The notes beneath the pieces were generated by a model, which saw only the letters and a list, made by a program, of their open reading frames with translations, searched no databases and had not been told where the DNA came from. The position numbers were made by a program, and so were the translations under genes. Of a stretch of DNA of 64,000 nt, positions 1 to 9,679 are shown piece by piece. Source of the stretch: Marinobacter alexandrii. GTDB taxonomy: Bacteria > Pseudomonadota > Gammaproteobacteria > Pseudomonadales > Oleiphilaceae. Each line of letters begins with the position of its first letter. The first letter of the stretch is position 1. Location: the NCBI RefSeq assembly GCF_005871205.1, contig NZ_SWKM01000012.1, forward strand, positions 434,001 to 498,000. Reading direction: 5' to 3'.

Positions 1-503
1 ATGACGACGGTGTCCAGGTGGAATTCAAACAATTCGGTGTCAGCCTCAGCCTGACGCCAACCGTAGTGGATCAGGGGCAGATCATTTTGAAGGTTGCCCC
101 TGAGGTCAGTGATCTGGATGAGACAGCCGGTGTAACGGCCAATGGTATTACCATTCCCGGTTTACGGGTTCGCCGGACTGAAACCACGGTTGCCATGGGC
201 TCTGGCGAAACGTTCATCATCAGTGGTCTGGTTACTCGCAACACCTTTAACAACAGCGACCGCATCCCGGGGCTAGGCAATCTGCCAATACTCGGAGCGC
301 TGTTCCGGTCCGACCGCGTATCACGGGAAGACCGTGAGCTGATTATGGTGGTTACGCCTCATTTGGTCAGTTCAGGCCGGAAGGGTAGTGGCAAGCTGGA
401 AACCATTGCTCGGGACTACCATCACAGCAGCACCGAGTGGGCGGACATGGCGATAGATTCGAGCCCTGGTGAGCGCCCCATAAAACATGGATTGAGTTGG
501 TGA
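1..503 (+). CDS. cpaC: Tad pilus secretin (CpaC/RcpA), C-terminal part only
   Basis: The reading frame is open from the left edge, so only the last ~166 residues are present. They contain the end of the type II/III secretin domain: a stretch like VEFKQFGVSLSLTPTV, then PEVSDLD, IPGLRVRRTETTV and a glycine-rich GLGNLPILGALF segment typical of the secretin beta-barrel gate. CpaC/RcpA forms the outer-membrane pore through which the Flp pilus is assembled. Four bases separate its stop from the next gene, and the downstream tadZ-tadA-tadB-tadC order identifies the family. The start, signal peptide and BON/N domains lie outside the window. Confidence 0.93.
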   Translation, partial: DDGVQVEFKQFGVSLSLTPTVVDQGQIILKVAPEVSDLDETAGVTANGITIPGLRVRRTETTVAMGSGETFIISGLVTRNTFNNSDRIPGLGNLPILGALFRSDRVSREDRELIMVVTPHLVSSGRKGSGKLETIARDYHHSSTEWADMAIDSSPGERPIKHGLSW

Positions 504-507
504 CCCC

Positions 508-1707
508 ATGAGCAGAGACGAGATCCTGGTTTGTGTGGCGGATGACATTGGCATCCGGACTTGGCTGGAGCGAACGCTCGACGGCATGTGGCCGGTGGAG
601 TTTGTAGCTTCGTCGGACCTTTCCCGTGTCAGCCGTTTGGTGGAGGCTACCGGGAGCCGCTTCATTATGGTGGCGGCGGATGAGAACAACGCGAGTAAGG
701 CTCTAAGGATTATCAGCGCGCTCACCACGGAGCGTGAAGGTCTTGCGGTAGTGTCGCTGACCCGCCGGGTGAACCAGGACTTTCTGTTGCGCAGCATGCG
801 TGCCGGTGCCCGGGATTGCTTTGTCGTCATCAGCGATGGTGAGGAAATACGCACCCGGGTCCAGCATTTCCTGCAGGTTACACCTGTCCAGGTGGCTTCA
901 GGCTCTCAGCCTGCCAGTGGACGAAAGAAGATAACTCTGGTGACCGGTTCCAGCCCGGTTGTTGATGCGCGTTTTTTCGCACAGAACCTGGCATTTACCA
1001 ACAATAAGCTGTTTCCGGACGCCCGGATCCTTGCACTTGATACTACGGCGACGGATCGACACACCTTTTATCTCGATAGCAAAAATAGGGTCACGCTGGA
1101 AAGCCTGTTACAGCACCCAGAATCTCTTGACCAGGCAATGATCGAGACAGCATTGGAGGAGTACGCTCCCAATCTGCGTTTGCTGTCAGGCAAACTGTCG
1201 CCGGAAGCCCTCGGTGAAGATCGCAACGCGGATTTGTTCATTGCTGTCAGCCAGTTAATGAGTATGTTCGACAACATCATCATCAATGTTGATCCTGTAG
1301 TTGCGGATTTCTGGATAGGTGCAGTTGGGTTGCACGCTAAGGAGCTGCTGATGGTTGTCCAGCCCATCGTCGAGCAGGCTCACGAAGCGCGTCGACAACT
1401 GGATAGTTGGCGTGGTCACATGACAGCTGACTGTCGGAAATCCATGGTCGTGGACTGCTATGACAAGAAAGGTTCACCTTCCTTAGGTGAACTTGAACGA
1501 GCGGTTGGTATTGATTACATCGGCAACTTGCCCCTGGATTGGACCAGCCGCCTGCTGTCAATCAATGCTGGCTTGCCTTTGCACAAACTGCCCCAGAGAA
1601 GCCATTATCAGAGCCGGTTTGAGACCCTCCTGAAACGATACGCGATTAGCGAAAGCAAGGACGGTTACGGTGTCGTAGCACGGAAAAAACTCTGGCGGGC
1701 CGGCTGA
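508..1707 (+). CDS. tadZ: TadZ/CpaE-like pilus localisation protein
   Basis: 399 residues. Residues 1-125 look like an atypical receiver domain (no clear phosphoacceptor aspartate at the usual strand end); the rest resembles the ParA/MinD-type ATPase fold of CpaE/TadZ. TadZ places the Tad machine in the cell and recruits TadA. The P-loop region (about 145-157, LVTGSSPVVDARFF) has no GKT/GKS and lacks the KGG signature, so ATP hydrolysis is doubtful. It sits between the secretin and tadA in a tight operon, as expected for TadZ. The call rests on position and overall pattern more than on a catalytic motif. Confidence 0.8.
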   Translation: MSRDEILVCVADDIGIRTWLERTLDGMWPVEFVASSDLSRVSRLVEATGSRFIMVAADENNASKALRIISALTTEREGLAVVSLTRRVNQDFLLRSMRAGARDCFVVISDGEEIRTRVQHFLQVTPVQVASGSQPASGRKKITLVTGSSPVVDARFFAQNLAFTNNKLFPDARILALDTTATDRHTFYLDSKNRVTLESLLQHPESLDQAMIETALEEYAPNLRLLSGKLSPEALGEDRNADLFIAVSQLMSMFDNIIINVDPVVADFWIGAVGLHAKELLMVVQPIVEQAHEARRQLDSWRGHMTADCRKSMVVDCYDKKGSPSLGELERAVGIDYIGNLPLDWTSRLLSINAGLPLHKLPQRSHYQSRFETLLKRYAISESKDGYGVVARKKLWRAG

Positions 1708-1719
1708 GGAGACGATTGA

Positions 1720-2925
1720 GTGGCTACCCGAATCGACCAGGAATATCAGGAGCTGAAAAAGCGTGTTCACTATTATCTGGTGGAACGTTTGGATGAAGAA
1801 AGTCTCGAAGTCGCTAGGATCGAGCGTGGAACCCTTTATGGGTTTGTGCAGAACAATGTGCAAAGTTTCGTTTCCCAACATCGTATGCCGTTGTCTGCGC
1901 AGGATCTGACCCTACTGATCAGGGAAACTTTCGACGAGGTGGCCGGCTTTGGCCCGCTGGAGCCGCTGCTATCGGACGAGACTGTTAACGATATACTGGT
2001 TAATGGTCCCCAGGATGTGTTTGTCGAGATTTCAGGCGTACTGCAGCGTGCCCAAACACGTTTTATAGATGACGACCATGTTACCCGGGTCATTCGCCGC
2101 ATCCTTGCTCCTTTGGGGCGTCGCCTGGATGAGTCCAGCCCTATGGTGGATGCTCGACTCCCGGACGGCTCAAGAGTTAATGCCATTATTCCTCCGATTG
2201 CCCTGGATGGGCCCTCCATAAGCATCCGGAAATTTACTCAGAAGCATCTGACAGCACAGGATCTGGTAAACGCGGGATCCATGACCTCAGAGTGTCTTGA
2301 TACGCTGATGTCCCTGGTGGAAACCCGCCGTAATATCCTGATCAGCGGCGGTACTGGTACCGGCAAGACAACCATCCTGAATCTTTTGAGCCAGTACATT
2401 CCCCGAGATGAGCGGGTGGTGACAATAGAGGACTCCGCTGAGTTGCAGCTGAATCATCCTCATATTGTTCGGCTTGAAACGCGACCCGAGAACACGGAAG
2501 GCACCGGGAAGGTCTCTGCGAGGGACCTGGTTATCAATGCGCTGCGAATGCGTCCTGACAGGATCATTCTTGGCGAGGTGCGGTCAGGTGAAATCATCGA
2601 GTTGTTGCAGGCGATGAACACGGGGCATGAAGGTTCAATGAGTACGATTCACTCCAACACGGCCAGAGATGCGCTTGTTCGCATAGAAACTCTGTTGGCG
2701 GTGAATGGGTATGACGCGGGTGAGCGAGCCATCGGCCGCCTGATCGGTTCATCACTGGATGTCATCGTGCAACTGTCCAGGTTACCCAGTGGTCGACGAT
2801 TTATCAGTGAAGTGGTCGCAATGAAAGCCGTACCGGATGATCCGTACAAAATGGAAACCCTCTATTGCGCCGAGCAGGAGACTGTTGACGGGATATCGAA
2901 ACTGACCGGGGAGGTGCCTGGGTGA
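1720..2925 (+). CDS. tadA: TadA/CpaF secretion ATPase of the Tad pilus
   Basis: 401 residues, normal for the family. It powers Flp pilus assembly as a hexameric cytoplasmic ATPase. Visible motifs are a Walker A GGTGTGKTT (about residues 210-218, lysine 216), an acidic stretch VVTIEDSAELQ, a Walker B-like region IILGEVRSGE, and a His box GHEGSMSTIHSN. The start is a GTG with GGAGA just upstream; no in-frame ATG lies near. The stop overlaps the start of tadB by four bases, indicating translational coupling. Confidence 0.95.
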   Translation: MATRIDQEYQELKKRVHYYLVERLDEESLEVARIERGTLYGFVQNNVQSFVSQHRMPLSAQDLTLLIRETFDEVAGFGPLEPLLSDETVNDILVNGPQDVFVEISGVLQRAQTRFIDDDHVTRVIRRILAPLGRRLDESSPMVDARLPDGSRVNAIIPPIALDGPSISIRKFTQKHLTAQDLVNAGSMTSECLDTLMSLVETRRNILISGGTGTGKTTILNLLSQYIPRDERVVTIEDSAELQLNHPHIVRLETRPENTEGTGKVSARDLVINALRMRPDRIILGEVRSGEIIELLQAMNTGHEGSMSTIHSNTARDALVRIETLLAVNGYDAGERAIGRLIGSSLDVIVQLSRLPSGRRFISEVVAMKAVPDDPYKMETLYCAEQETVDGISKLTGEVPG

Positions 2926-3839
2926 GCGGCCAGGCGTGGTTAACCAGCGCTCTATTGTTGGGCGTACTGGCTACCTTGCTTGTCATCATACAGTGGGCTT
3001 GGGTGCGTCTGCGTCGTAACCGGCAGATCCAGCAGGCTATCAGAACCCGGCTGACGCCTGCTACGGAAGGCTCGGGTCTCGGTGGTGCCAGGGTTGACCT
3101 TGGCCCACTGGAGAAGCTGATGGTGCGGGCGGGCATCGATTGGAGTAGGCGGCGCCTGGTGATGATTTCGTCGACCTTGCTGCTCGCGTTATTCGCTATT
3201 GCGGTCTCACGGGGCACGGCTGTTTTAATGGTTGTTCTGTTTTTCGTTGTGATTGCGATCGGGGTCTGGTGGCGTGTTCGCTTTCAGAAGCAACGCCAGA
3301 TTATTCATGAAGAGCTTCCGGGTGTTGTGGACGGGGTGTTACGGAACATGGACGCCGGCAGGTCGTTGGAGCACTCTCTGGTGGTCTCATTTGACGAGTC
3401 GTCGCCAGTGTTCAGTCCTTTGGTGTTCAGACTTCGTAATGCCGTTGAAAGCGGCCGTGAATATACCCGTCTGTTCGAGGATTTTTCAGAGCTTTATAAG
3501 GTTCCTTCCTTGGTGCTGGTGGCGATCGCCCTGCGCACGACCTCCCGATTTGGCTCCTCGGTCCGCCCTGTGCTGGAACAGGTGTCTGCCTCATTGAGGC
3601 TGCAACAGGCAATCCGGCGTGAGTTCCTGGCGGCCAGTGCAGAAACCCGTTTTACCGCTCTTACTTTTGCCATTCTGCCCCCGGCATTGGCCACGTTTAT
3701 GGTGTTGGTCAACGAAGAGTATTCCAACGTGCTACTTAATACCTCCACCGGGCATTCACTGCTGTTAACGGCCGGCCTGCTTCAGCTGATAGGCATGTTT
3801 GTGATCTGGCGCATGATTCAGGGAGTGGGCCGTGGCTGA
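2922..3839 (+). CDS. tadB: TadB inner-membrane platform protein
   Basis: 305 residues starting with GTG inside the tadA stop (GTGA overlap). One N-terminal membrane segment (about 5-25), a pair of hydrophobic segments near 85-120, a T2SSF domain with the characteristic ELPGVVDGVLRNMDAGRSLE region, and two C-terminal membrane segments. With TadC it forms the inner-membrane platform on which TadA acts. It overlaps tadC by eight bases. Length and topology are typical of TadB. Confidence 0.92.
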   Translation: MSGQAWLTSALLLGVLATLLVIIQWAWVRLRRNRQIQQAIRTRLTPATEGSGLGGARVDLGPLEKLMVRAGIDWSRRRLVMISSTLLLALFAIAVSRGTAVLMVVLFFVVIAIGVWWRVRFQKQRQIIHEELPGVVDGVLRNMDAGRSLEHSLVVSFDESSPVFSPLVFRLRNAVESGREYTRLFEDFSELYKVPSLVLVAIALRTTSRFGSSVRPVLEQVSASLRLQQAIRREFLAASAETRFTALTFAILPPALATFMVLVNEEYSNVLLNTSTGHSLLLTAGLLQLIGMFVIWRMIQGVGRG

Positions 3840-4713
3840 TCTCTGGTTTTTCCTATCGGCTGCAGCCGCCCTGCTGGCGGTCTGGATGGCCGGCTATCTG
3901 GCCCCGCGCTGGGCACTGAAGGCAAGGGTTCATGAACGCCTTGTGAACCGGGGAAGCAATTTGGATGTGGCGGGTAAAGAGGATATCTCCGGCATTCTGG
4001 CAGATTTGGGCGAGAGCTTTACCAGCTTGTCAGCCATACAAGGTGACTACGAGGATATGGAGGCTGCGCTGGAGACGACTGGGCGAAATCGGCAGCAGAG
4101 CCAGGCAACCTATATGTGTTTGTGCTGGCTACTGCCGCTTGTGGTGATTGTTCCGGGCTTTATGATTGCTGGTCCAGGCACGGGGATGATCATCGCAGGG
4201 GTTGCGTTTGTCTTGCCCCGCAGGGTGATCCGAACGATGGGAGCCAACGCCGAGAAAACACAGAACCTCGAAGCGATTGAGTTGTGTCATATGACACGGA
4301 TGTTGATGGAGGCAGGTTTGTCGATCGAAAGGGCACTGCGGCTCATTGCTGCTCAGGCGCGACCAATCATGCCCCACTTGGCGGGCCGGCTGGATCGATT
4401 CAACCGTGTAATGGAAAGCGGTGCCGATCGCTCGGCTGCGTTGGACGATTTAGGCCGAAACCGACGAATTGTGGTGTTGCGGAGTTACGTAAGCTTGATG
4501 AAACAAAGCGGCACTTTAGGCGCCGGAGTCACGACCAGCCTGGATCAGATTATAAGGGAAGCGCAACAAACCGCTCGTAGCCGGATAAACGAGGAGACCA
4601 ACAGGATTGGCGCCAAAATGACCATCGTGATGATGGTATTTCTGTTGCCTGGACTGTTCCTGTTGATCGGTGGGCCAGCGGTGATGGCTATTGTCGAAAC
4701 GATAAGTCGCTAG
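3832..4713 (+). CDS. tadC: TadC inner-membrane platform protein
   Basis: 293 residues, GTG start inside the 3' end of tadB. N-terminal membrane segment, a central pair of hydrophobic helices (about 100-130), a T2SSF domain (ELCHMTRMLMEAGLSIERALR and later LMKQSGTLGAGVTTSL) and a C-terminal hydrophobic segment. It is the second platform protein of the Tad machine. The order tadB-tadC and the near-identical topology of the two proteins support the call. Confidence 0.92.
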   Translation: MADLWFFLSAAAALLAVWMAGYLAPRWALKARVHERLVNRGSNLDVAGKEDISGILADLGESFTSLSAIQGDYEDMEAALETTGRNRQQSQATYMCLCWLLPLVVIVPGFMIAGPGTGMIIAGVAFVLPRRVIRTMGANAEKTQNLEAIELCHMTRMLMEAGLSIERALRLIAAQARPIMPHLAGRLDRFNRVMESGADRSAALDDLGRNRRIVVLRSYVSLMKQSGTLGAGVTTSLDQIIREAQQTARSRINEETNRIGAKMTIVMMVFLLPGLFLLIGGPAVMAIVETISR

Positions 4714-4766
4714 GGCGCTTATCCGCTATTTATGACGCATGAATAAAACCCCCGCCTGGAGACATT

Positions 4767-5459
4767 ATGGCAGCATGCAAACGGACTAGTCACTGGGGAA
4801 TCGGCCTTCTGGCCATTTCACTGACCCTCACTGGCTGCTCAACTTTAGATACAGGTGGCCGTCAGATTGCAGACACATTGCCTAAGGTGAGCTGTAAAAC
4901 GACCTTGCAGCCGGAACATCAGTTGCACTTGGATGCAGTGGATTCCCTGATGTCCAGGTCTCAGCCTTACGCGGCCTTGGCCAGGCTCGAGAGTGAAGAG
5001 CTTGCAACTGAACAGCACTGGTTACGGCGGGGGCAGTTGCTGGCTTCAACCAACCAGATTGCCGGTGCCGAAGACATTTTCCATGCGCTGTCGGCCAGTT
5101 GTGATTCGGCAATGGCTTACCATGGATTAGGCCTGGTATATCTGAAGCGGAGCAGGTTGGGAGAGGGGGTCAATCAGCTCAGAAGGGCCCGCGAAATGGA
5201 GCCATCATCGGCCGATGTACGCAACGACTATGGCTACGCCTTGCTGTTAAGCGGTGAATACTACGATGCGGTGTTCGAGTTACGGACTGCACTTGAACTG
5301 GCCGGCGGCGAAGGTGCAGTGCGCCAGAATCTGGCGGCCAGCTATATCATTACCGGAGATAGGGCGGGCCTTGCCATGCTCCGGGATCAATACGACCTGT
5401 CCATGAACGAACTTGCCCATGCCGAAAAACTTGCGAACAGCATCAGGAGTAAGAAATGA
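4767..5459 (+). CDS. tadD: TadD TPR lipoprotein
   Basis: 230 residues with a lipoprotein signal: hydrophobic stretch and lipobox LTGC, lipidated Cys at residue 24. The remainder is helical with TPR-like repeats (AMAYHGLGLVYLKRSRLGEG, then SSADVRNDYGYALLLSGEYYD as two neighbouring units). TadD is the outer-membrane pilotin-like lipoprotein of Tad systems. ATG start with TGGAGA six bases upstream. A 53-base gap separates it from tadC; its stop overlaps the next start (ATGA). Confidence 0.88.
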   Translation: MAACKRTSHWGIGLLAISLTLTGCSTLDTGGRQIADTLPKVSCKTTLQPEHQLHLDAVDSLMSRSQPYAALARLESEELATEQHWLRRGQLLASTNQIAGAEDIFHALSASCDSAMAYHGLGLVYLKRSRLGEGVNQLRRAREMEPSSADVRNDYGYALLLSGEYYDAVFELRTALELAGGEGAVRQNLAASYIITGDRAGLAMLRDQYDLSMNELAHAEKLANSIRSKK

Positions 5460-5725
5460 AATCAGTTGTCATGCTGTGTCTGATTCTGTGGCCGCTGTCC
5501 GCGTTTAGTCAGGAACGGTTCGAGTATGGAGTGTCCAACTCAATTGTCGCGATTGAGCCAGTGCCGGAAGCGCGTGCCATTCTGAACCGGCAGGCAAAGT
5601 CCGGTGCACCAGAAAAAAGTGAGTTATCGGTCCAGGCCTATGTGGATAGTCAGGAACGCATTGCTGATACTTTCCGGCGACCGATACCCGATAGGATAGC
5701 GGAGTTCGCCCATGGGGACGATTGA
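5456..5725 (+). CDS. small exported protein of Tad cluster (DUF3613-like)
   Basis: 89 residues: an 18-residue signal peptide ending in AFS-Q, then a short hydrophilic chain ending with SYxx-like FRRPIPDRIAEF. Pseudomonas Tad clusters carry a similarly small exported protein of the DUF3613 group between TadD and TadG; the position here and the closing PIPxR element match that pattern. The overlap with both neighbours (4 bases with tadD, 14 with the next gene) shows it is a coupled operon member. Its molecular function is unknown. Confidence 0.7.
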   Translation: MKSVVMLCLILWPLSAFSQERFEYGVSNSIVAIEPVPEARAILNRQAKSGAPEKSELSVQAYVDSQERIADTFRRPIPDRIAEFAHGDD

Positions 5726-7523
5726 GCATTTGCGGTGCCAGAGAGGCGCGCTGATTTTTCTGACGCCATTGGTTATCTCGGCAATCGTTCTGTTAATGGT
5801 GTTGGCATTGGATGGCGCACGTCTTTTCATGCTCAAATCGGAACTGCAAAGCCAAGCTAATGCCGCTGCCGGTGCGGCCTCCAGTGAAAGTAAGACCTGC
5901 GGGGGTGACAATGTCAGCCCTCAGCGAATGCTGGATCGGGCCCTGGCGGGAGCGCGGGTCCAGGGATTCGAAAGCGAAGCGGGATCGTTGACCATTGAGC
6001 CCGGTAAGCTGGAGCTCAAAAACGATGGCACGCTCATTTTTCGGCCAACGGGCATCGATCGGAGTGATTCAGCGTTGGCCGTTATTCGCCGCAGTGAACC
6101 CATCTCGAGAATTCTGCCCGACCTCTTTGGCAGCATTGACCTAGAGGTGAACGCGGCGATGCGCAAGCAGGTCGTGGGAACATTAAGTGCTGCAGGCTCG
6201 ACCGCCAGCATCGATGACGGTTTGCTAGGTTATCTTATCGGCGCCCTGCTGGGCGAAAACAACTACACCTTAGACATTGGCGACCTGGATAGCCTTGAAA
6301 ATTCGCTGCTGACAGTGGGGGAACTCCTGCGCGCCGCCGACGTTGATAGCCTAGAGGATTTATTGCCGCTGAATGGCGATCATCTGGCGTTAGCCGTTCG
6401 GGATGTAGCCGGCCACTCATCGCCGGTAGGTGAATTGGCGAATGATCTATTGTCTGCTGCAGGTGTAGAGACTGTTGTTATCGGTGACCTGATACACACC
6501 TCGGGAAACGTCAGTGTGCCGGAAAATACCTCCATTCGGGCATACGATCTCTTAGTGGGTCTGGCCATCAGTGCTGCGAGGGATCAGCAGACACTTAGCG
6601 GTGAGCCGATTAGTGTCAATGCGCCGTTTGAGGACTTGGGGCTTCCCTTTATTGATGAGATTAATGAACGCGAAGTAGAGTTGAGCATCGTGATAAACCA
6701 ACCGCCCACGATAGCCATAGGTCGAGCCCGGCAGGACGGCAATGGTGTTTGGGAAACCCGGTTTCACGCTGCTGATATTGGTTTGGAAATGAAAGCGTTG
6801 TATCAGCAAACCGGGGGCAAAGAGGAGGGCGTGTTGTTGCCGGGTGTTCGTTATACCTTTCTTGAGACACCTTTGAGCCTCGCTATTGCCCTGGGCGGTG
6901 GTTCCGGCGAATTGGTGGCCGCCAAGTGCGCGCGAGGGGTGGGGAACAGCGTAACGCTGGTGGCGGACATACGCCGGGCTCCCGCGGTACTGGGCACCGG
7001 TATCCTTGATGGAGCGGGCGAATTCCAACTGGAGCGCCAGATCAAATCCCTGACACTGACAACGTCTATCCTTGGTCTTGAGCAGCCCCTCGCTGATGTG
7101 GACATTGAGTATACCGTTTTGGGAAGTATCACAGTGCCGGGAGAACGGCGTGTGTTCGACGATTATAAACTCAATTGTAGTGGTGACAGTTGCCGCGTTA
7201 CTGACTTCAGCAATGCCGAAGATGCTGAGGAGGCGGTAGATGCCAGGCTGGAACCGGTCGTCCATGATATCAACATAACGCTGATCGATGATGAGGCTGT
7301 AGACGAGCCAGACGAGACTGTGCTGGAAGATGCGCTTCGAACGCTGGTTGAGGAAGGGTTGTCCCCCACTGTCGAGGCTGTGGGTTACAACATGCTGAAC
7401 GTGTTAGTAAAACCGACAGCGGAATCTCTCGGAATCAGCTTTGGCGGCGTACAGGTTAGTGTCGATGCGGCAAGGCAGAGTGGAACCCAGCTTGTCGAGA
7501 ACGTGGAGATTATTAACCAGTAG
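5712..7523 (+). CDS. tadG: TadG-like pilus-associated protein with TadE-type N terminus
   Basis: 603 residues. The N terminus carries a RGALIFLTPLVISAIVLLMV pseudopilin-like hydrophobic helix after a charged RG, as in TadE/TadG proteins, followed by a large periplasmic domain rich in beta pattern and acidic residues (e.g. ALDGARLF, then long linker regions). TadG proteins are minor, membrane-anchored components of the Tad apparatus. No von Willebrand MIDAS motif (DxSxS) was found, so this is the Pseudomonas-like long TadG without an obvious VWA domain. It is the last gene of the operon. Confidence 0.75.
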   Translation: MGTIEHLRCQRGALIFLTPLVISAIVLLMVLALDGARLFMLKSELQSQANAAAGAASSESKTCGGDNVSPQRMLDRALAGARVQGFESEAGSLTIEPGKLELKNDGTLIFRPTGIDRSDSALAVIRRSEPISRILPDLFGSIDLEVNAAMRKQVVGTLSAAGSTASIDDGLLGYLIGALLGENNYTLDIGDLDSLENSLLTVGELLRAADVDSLEDLLPLNGDHLALAVRDVAGHSSPVGELANDLLSAAGVETVVIGDLIHTSGNVSVPENTSIRAYDLLVGLAISAARDQQTLSGEPISVNAPFEDLGLPFIDEINEREVELSIVINQPPTIAIGRARQDGNGVWETRFHAADIGLEMKALYQQTGGKEEGVLLPGVRYTFLETPLSLAIALGGGSGELVAAKCARGVGNSVTLVADIRRAPAVLGTGILDGAGEFQLERQIKSLTLTTSILGLEQPLADVDIEYTVLGSITVPGERRVFDDYKLNCSGDSCRVTDFSNAEDAEEAVDARLEPVVHDINITLIDDEAVDEPDETVLEDALRTLVEEGLSPTVEAVGYNMLNVLVKPTAESLGISFGGVQVSVDAARQSGTQLVENVEIINQ

Positions 7524-7562
7524 CATACAAACTTAGAAGTAAGCGACTAGGGCCGCTCACAT

Positions 7563-9665
7563 ATGAACCCGGATGTACTAAATGTATTCACATGGATGGC
7601 TCAGTGGTGGCCGGGCTCTGAATCAGGCCTTCTTGCTTGGTTGTCTGTTGTTTCGGCGCTATTAGCCTTCATGCTCGTCTATCTGTACCTGAGATACTGG
7701 CGCCTGAACCGACGGGTACAGGGGCTGAGTCTTGAGATGGGTTCTGCAAACCGCTCGTTGCACAATACTGACCGGGACCTCCGCACGTTGTTTGATCAGG
7801 CCAACGTTGTGGTCATGTTGCTAGACCGTTCCAACAAGTCTGTCCTGTATGCTAACCAGACCGCCATGACAGCATTCGGCGCGAAAACCGTAGAGAAGCT
7901 TACTACGGAGGTGATGCACAGGCCGGACGCCTGGCCAGCGGCGCCATACAGCCTGTCGGATTTTGAAGACTTCATCGACAAGACGGGGCGCTCGGGCCTG
8001 AAGAAATTCGAGTGGTATTTTGAACCCGAAGGCCGCACTCCTGTCTGGCTCGACAGTTCATTGTCTGTTATTTCCTACCAGTGCGGGCAGGCCCTGATGT
8101 TCACTGGCGTGGACATCACTAACCGAAAATTCTCCGAAAAAGTCGATTATTATCGCCATTTGGCTATGAAATCCATGGCTAACAATAAAGGGCTGGATGT
8201 CACTCTTGATCATCTTACGGCAATGGCGGAGGTCAGTATGGCCGGTGCTCGTTGTGGACTGATGGTGCGAGATGTGGAAGGGGGCAGGTTGCGCTGGGTT
8301 GGTGGGCAATCGTTACCTGAGGTTTTGCGGGAGAGTTTGGATGGATTGCCTGTCGCCTTCGGTGCTGCCAGCAGTGGCACGGCTGTGTACATTCGCGGGC
8401 GAGTAGTCTCGACGGATGTGCATAACGATGACCGGTGGGAGGGTTATCGAGACGATGCAGAGAAGGCGGGTTTTCGGGCCTGTTGGTCCGAACCTGTTAT
8501 CGGCAGCACAGGCGAGATACTTGGTACCTTTGATGTTTATCATGGCGAGCCCTGGGCGCCGGGAGATGATGATATCGATGCCCTGACTGATCCCATCGCG
8601 ATTGCCAGTCTGGCCATTGAGCGACACCAGGCGAAAGTGCAGCTGGAACACATGGTGCTCTCGGAACAAATGGTTCGTCGCGTCAGTACTGAGTTGCTAA
8701 CGCTGGGCCCGGAACAGACCGATGAAGGCCTTAACAGAACCTGTCGGACCCTGGGCGAATTCTTCCGAGCCGACAGAGTGTTCCTGTGTCAGCTCGACGA
8801 CGTTAGCCGGCAGATGTGGCTCAGTCATGAGTGGGCCGATGAGGGGGTTGGTTCCCTGCGCCAGGACTCGGTCAAAAAGTATCCTGAGATTACCACTAGC
8901 CTGAATAAGATATTTGAGCACAGGCCCACCGTGATTTTTTCGCCTGAAAGCGAGATTTTGCCGCAATTGGAGTTCCTGGGCGAGCTACTGGCATTGGAAC
9001 GCGGGCAATCTGTTTTGCTGGCCATGGTGCATAGGGGTGACAGAGTGTCTGGCATTCTCGGGGTTCAGATGACCGCCTCCGTAAATCCCTGGACTCCTCA
9101 GCGATCGCAGACCGCGGAGCTGATGGCGAATCTGTTTGGCAGTGCACTCAGCCGCGCCCAGCTACTGAATTCGCTGACCTACCAGGCGGTGCATGACCAA
9201 CTGACCGGGCTCTACAATCGACACAAGATTGAAAGCTTCATGGATCAGGAGGTGGCGCGCTGCACTCGGTACGGCAGCACTTTTTCACTGATCATTTTTG
9301 ATCTGGACCACTTCAAGTCGATTAATGATCGTTTTGGTCACAATGAAGGCGATGAAGTGTTGTCCGGTGTGGCCTACCTGGTCAATAAGGGCCTCCGTGA
9401 GTCTGAAATCGCGGGTCGGTGGGGCGGTGAAGAATTTTTGATCATTCTGCCTGAAACTTCACTGGAGTTAGCTATACCTGTTGCTGAGCGTCTGAGGGGC
9501 ATCATTGAAAGCCACCGTTTTTCAATTCCCGAGCGTATAACGGTCAGCATAGGCATTGCCGCCTTTAACCAGGGTGACACGCCTCACGATATCATCCAGC
9601 GCGCTGACGCAGCCTTGTACAGCGCCAAGGCCGCTGGCAGAAACTGCGTGAAATCAGATTTTTGA
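7563..9665 (+). CDS. membrane-anchored diguanylate cyclase, PAS-GAF-GAF-GGDEF
   Basis: 700 residues. One N-terminal membrane segment (about 22-45), a PAS domain (about 68-185), two GAF-like regions (about 205-360 and 370-530) and a C-terminal GGDEF domain whose active loop is GGEEF near residue 621. It should make cyclic-di-GMP from two GTP. The inhibitory I-site expected just before it reads RESE instead of RxxD, so product inhibition may be lost. It lies 39 bases after the Tad operon on the same strand and may be co-transcribed; no clear Shine-Dalgarno is seen. Confidence 0.9.
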   Translation: MNPDVLNVFTWMAQWWPGSESGLLAWLSVVSALLAFMLVYLYLRYWRLNRRVQGLSLEMGSANRSLHNTDRDLRTLFDQANVVVMLLDRSNKSVLYANQTAMTAFGAKTVEKLTTEVMHRPDAWPAAPYSLSDFEDFIDKTGRSGLKKFEWYFEPEGRTPVWLDSSLSVISYQCGQALMFTGVDITNRKFSEKVDYYRHLAMKSMANNKGLDVTLDHLTAMAEVSMAGARCGLMVRDVEGGRLRWVGGQSLPEVLRESLDGLPVAFGAASSGTAVYIRGRVVSTDVHNDDRWEGYRDDAEKAGFRACWSEPVIGSTGEILGTFDVYHGEPWAPGDDDIDALTDPIAIASLAIERHQAKVQLEHMVLSEQMVRRVSTELLTLGPEQTDEGLNRTCRTLGEFFRADRVFLCQLDDVSRQMWLSHEWADEGVGSLRQDSVKKYPEITTSLNKIFEHRPTVIFSPESEILPQLEFLGELLALERGQSVLLAMVHRGDRVSGILGVQMTASVNPWTPQRSQTAELMANLFGSALSRAQLLNSLTYQAVHDQLTGLYNRHKIESFMDQEVARCTRYGSTFSLIIFDLDHFKSINDRFGHNEGDEVLSGVAYLVNKGLRESEIAGRWGGEEFLIILPETSLELAIPVAERLRGIIESHRFSIPERITVSIGIAAFNQGDTPHDIIQRADAALYSAKAAGRNCVKSDF

Positions 9666-9679
9666 ACCCTGTGCGCAGG

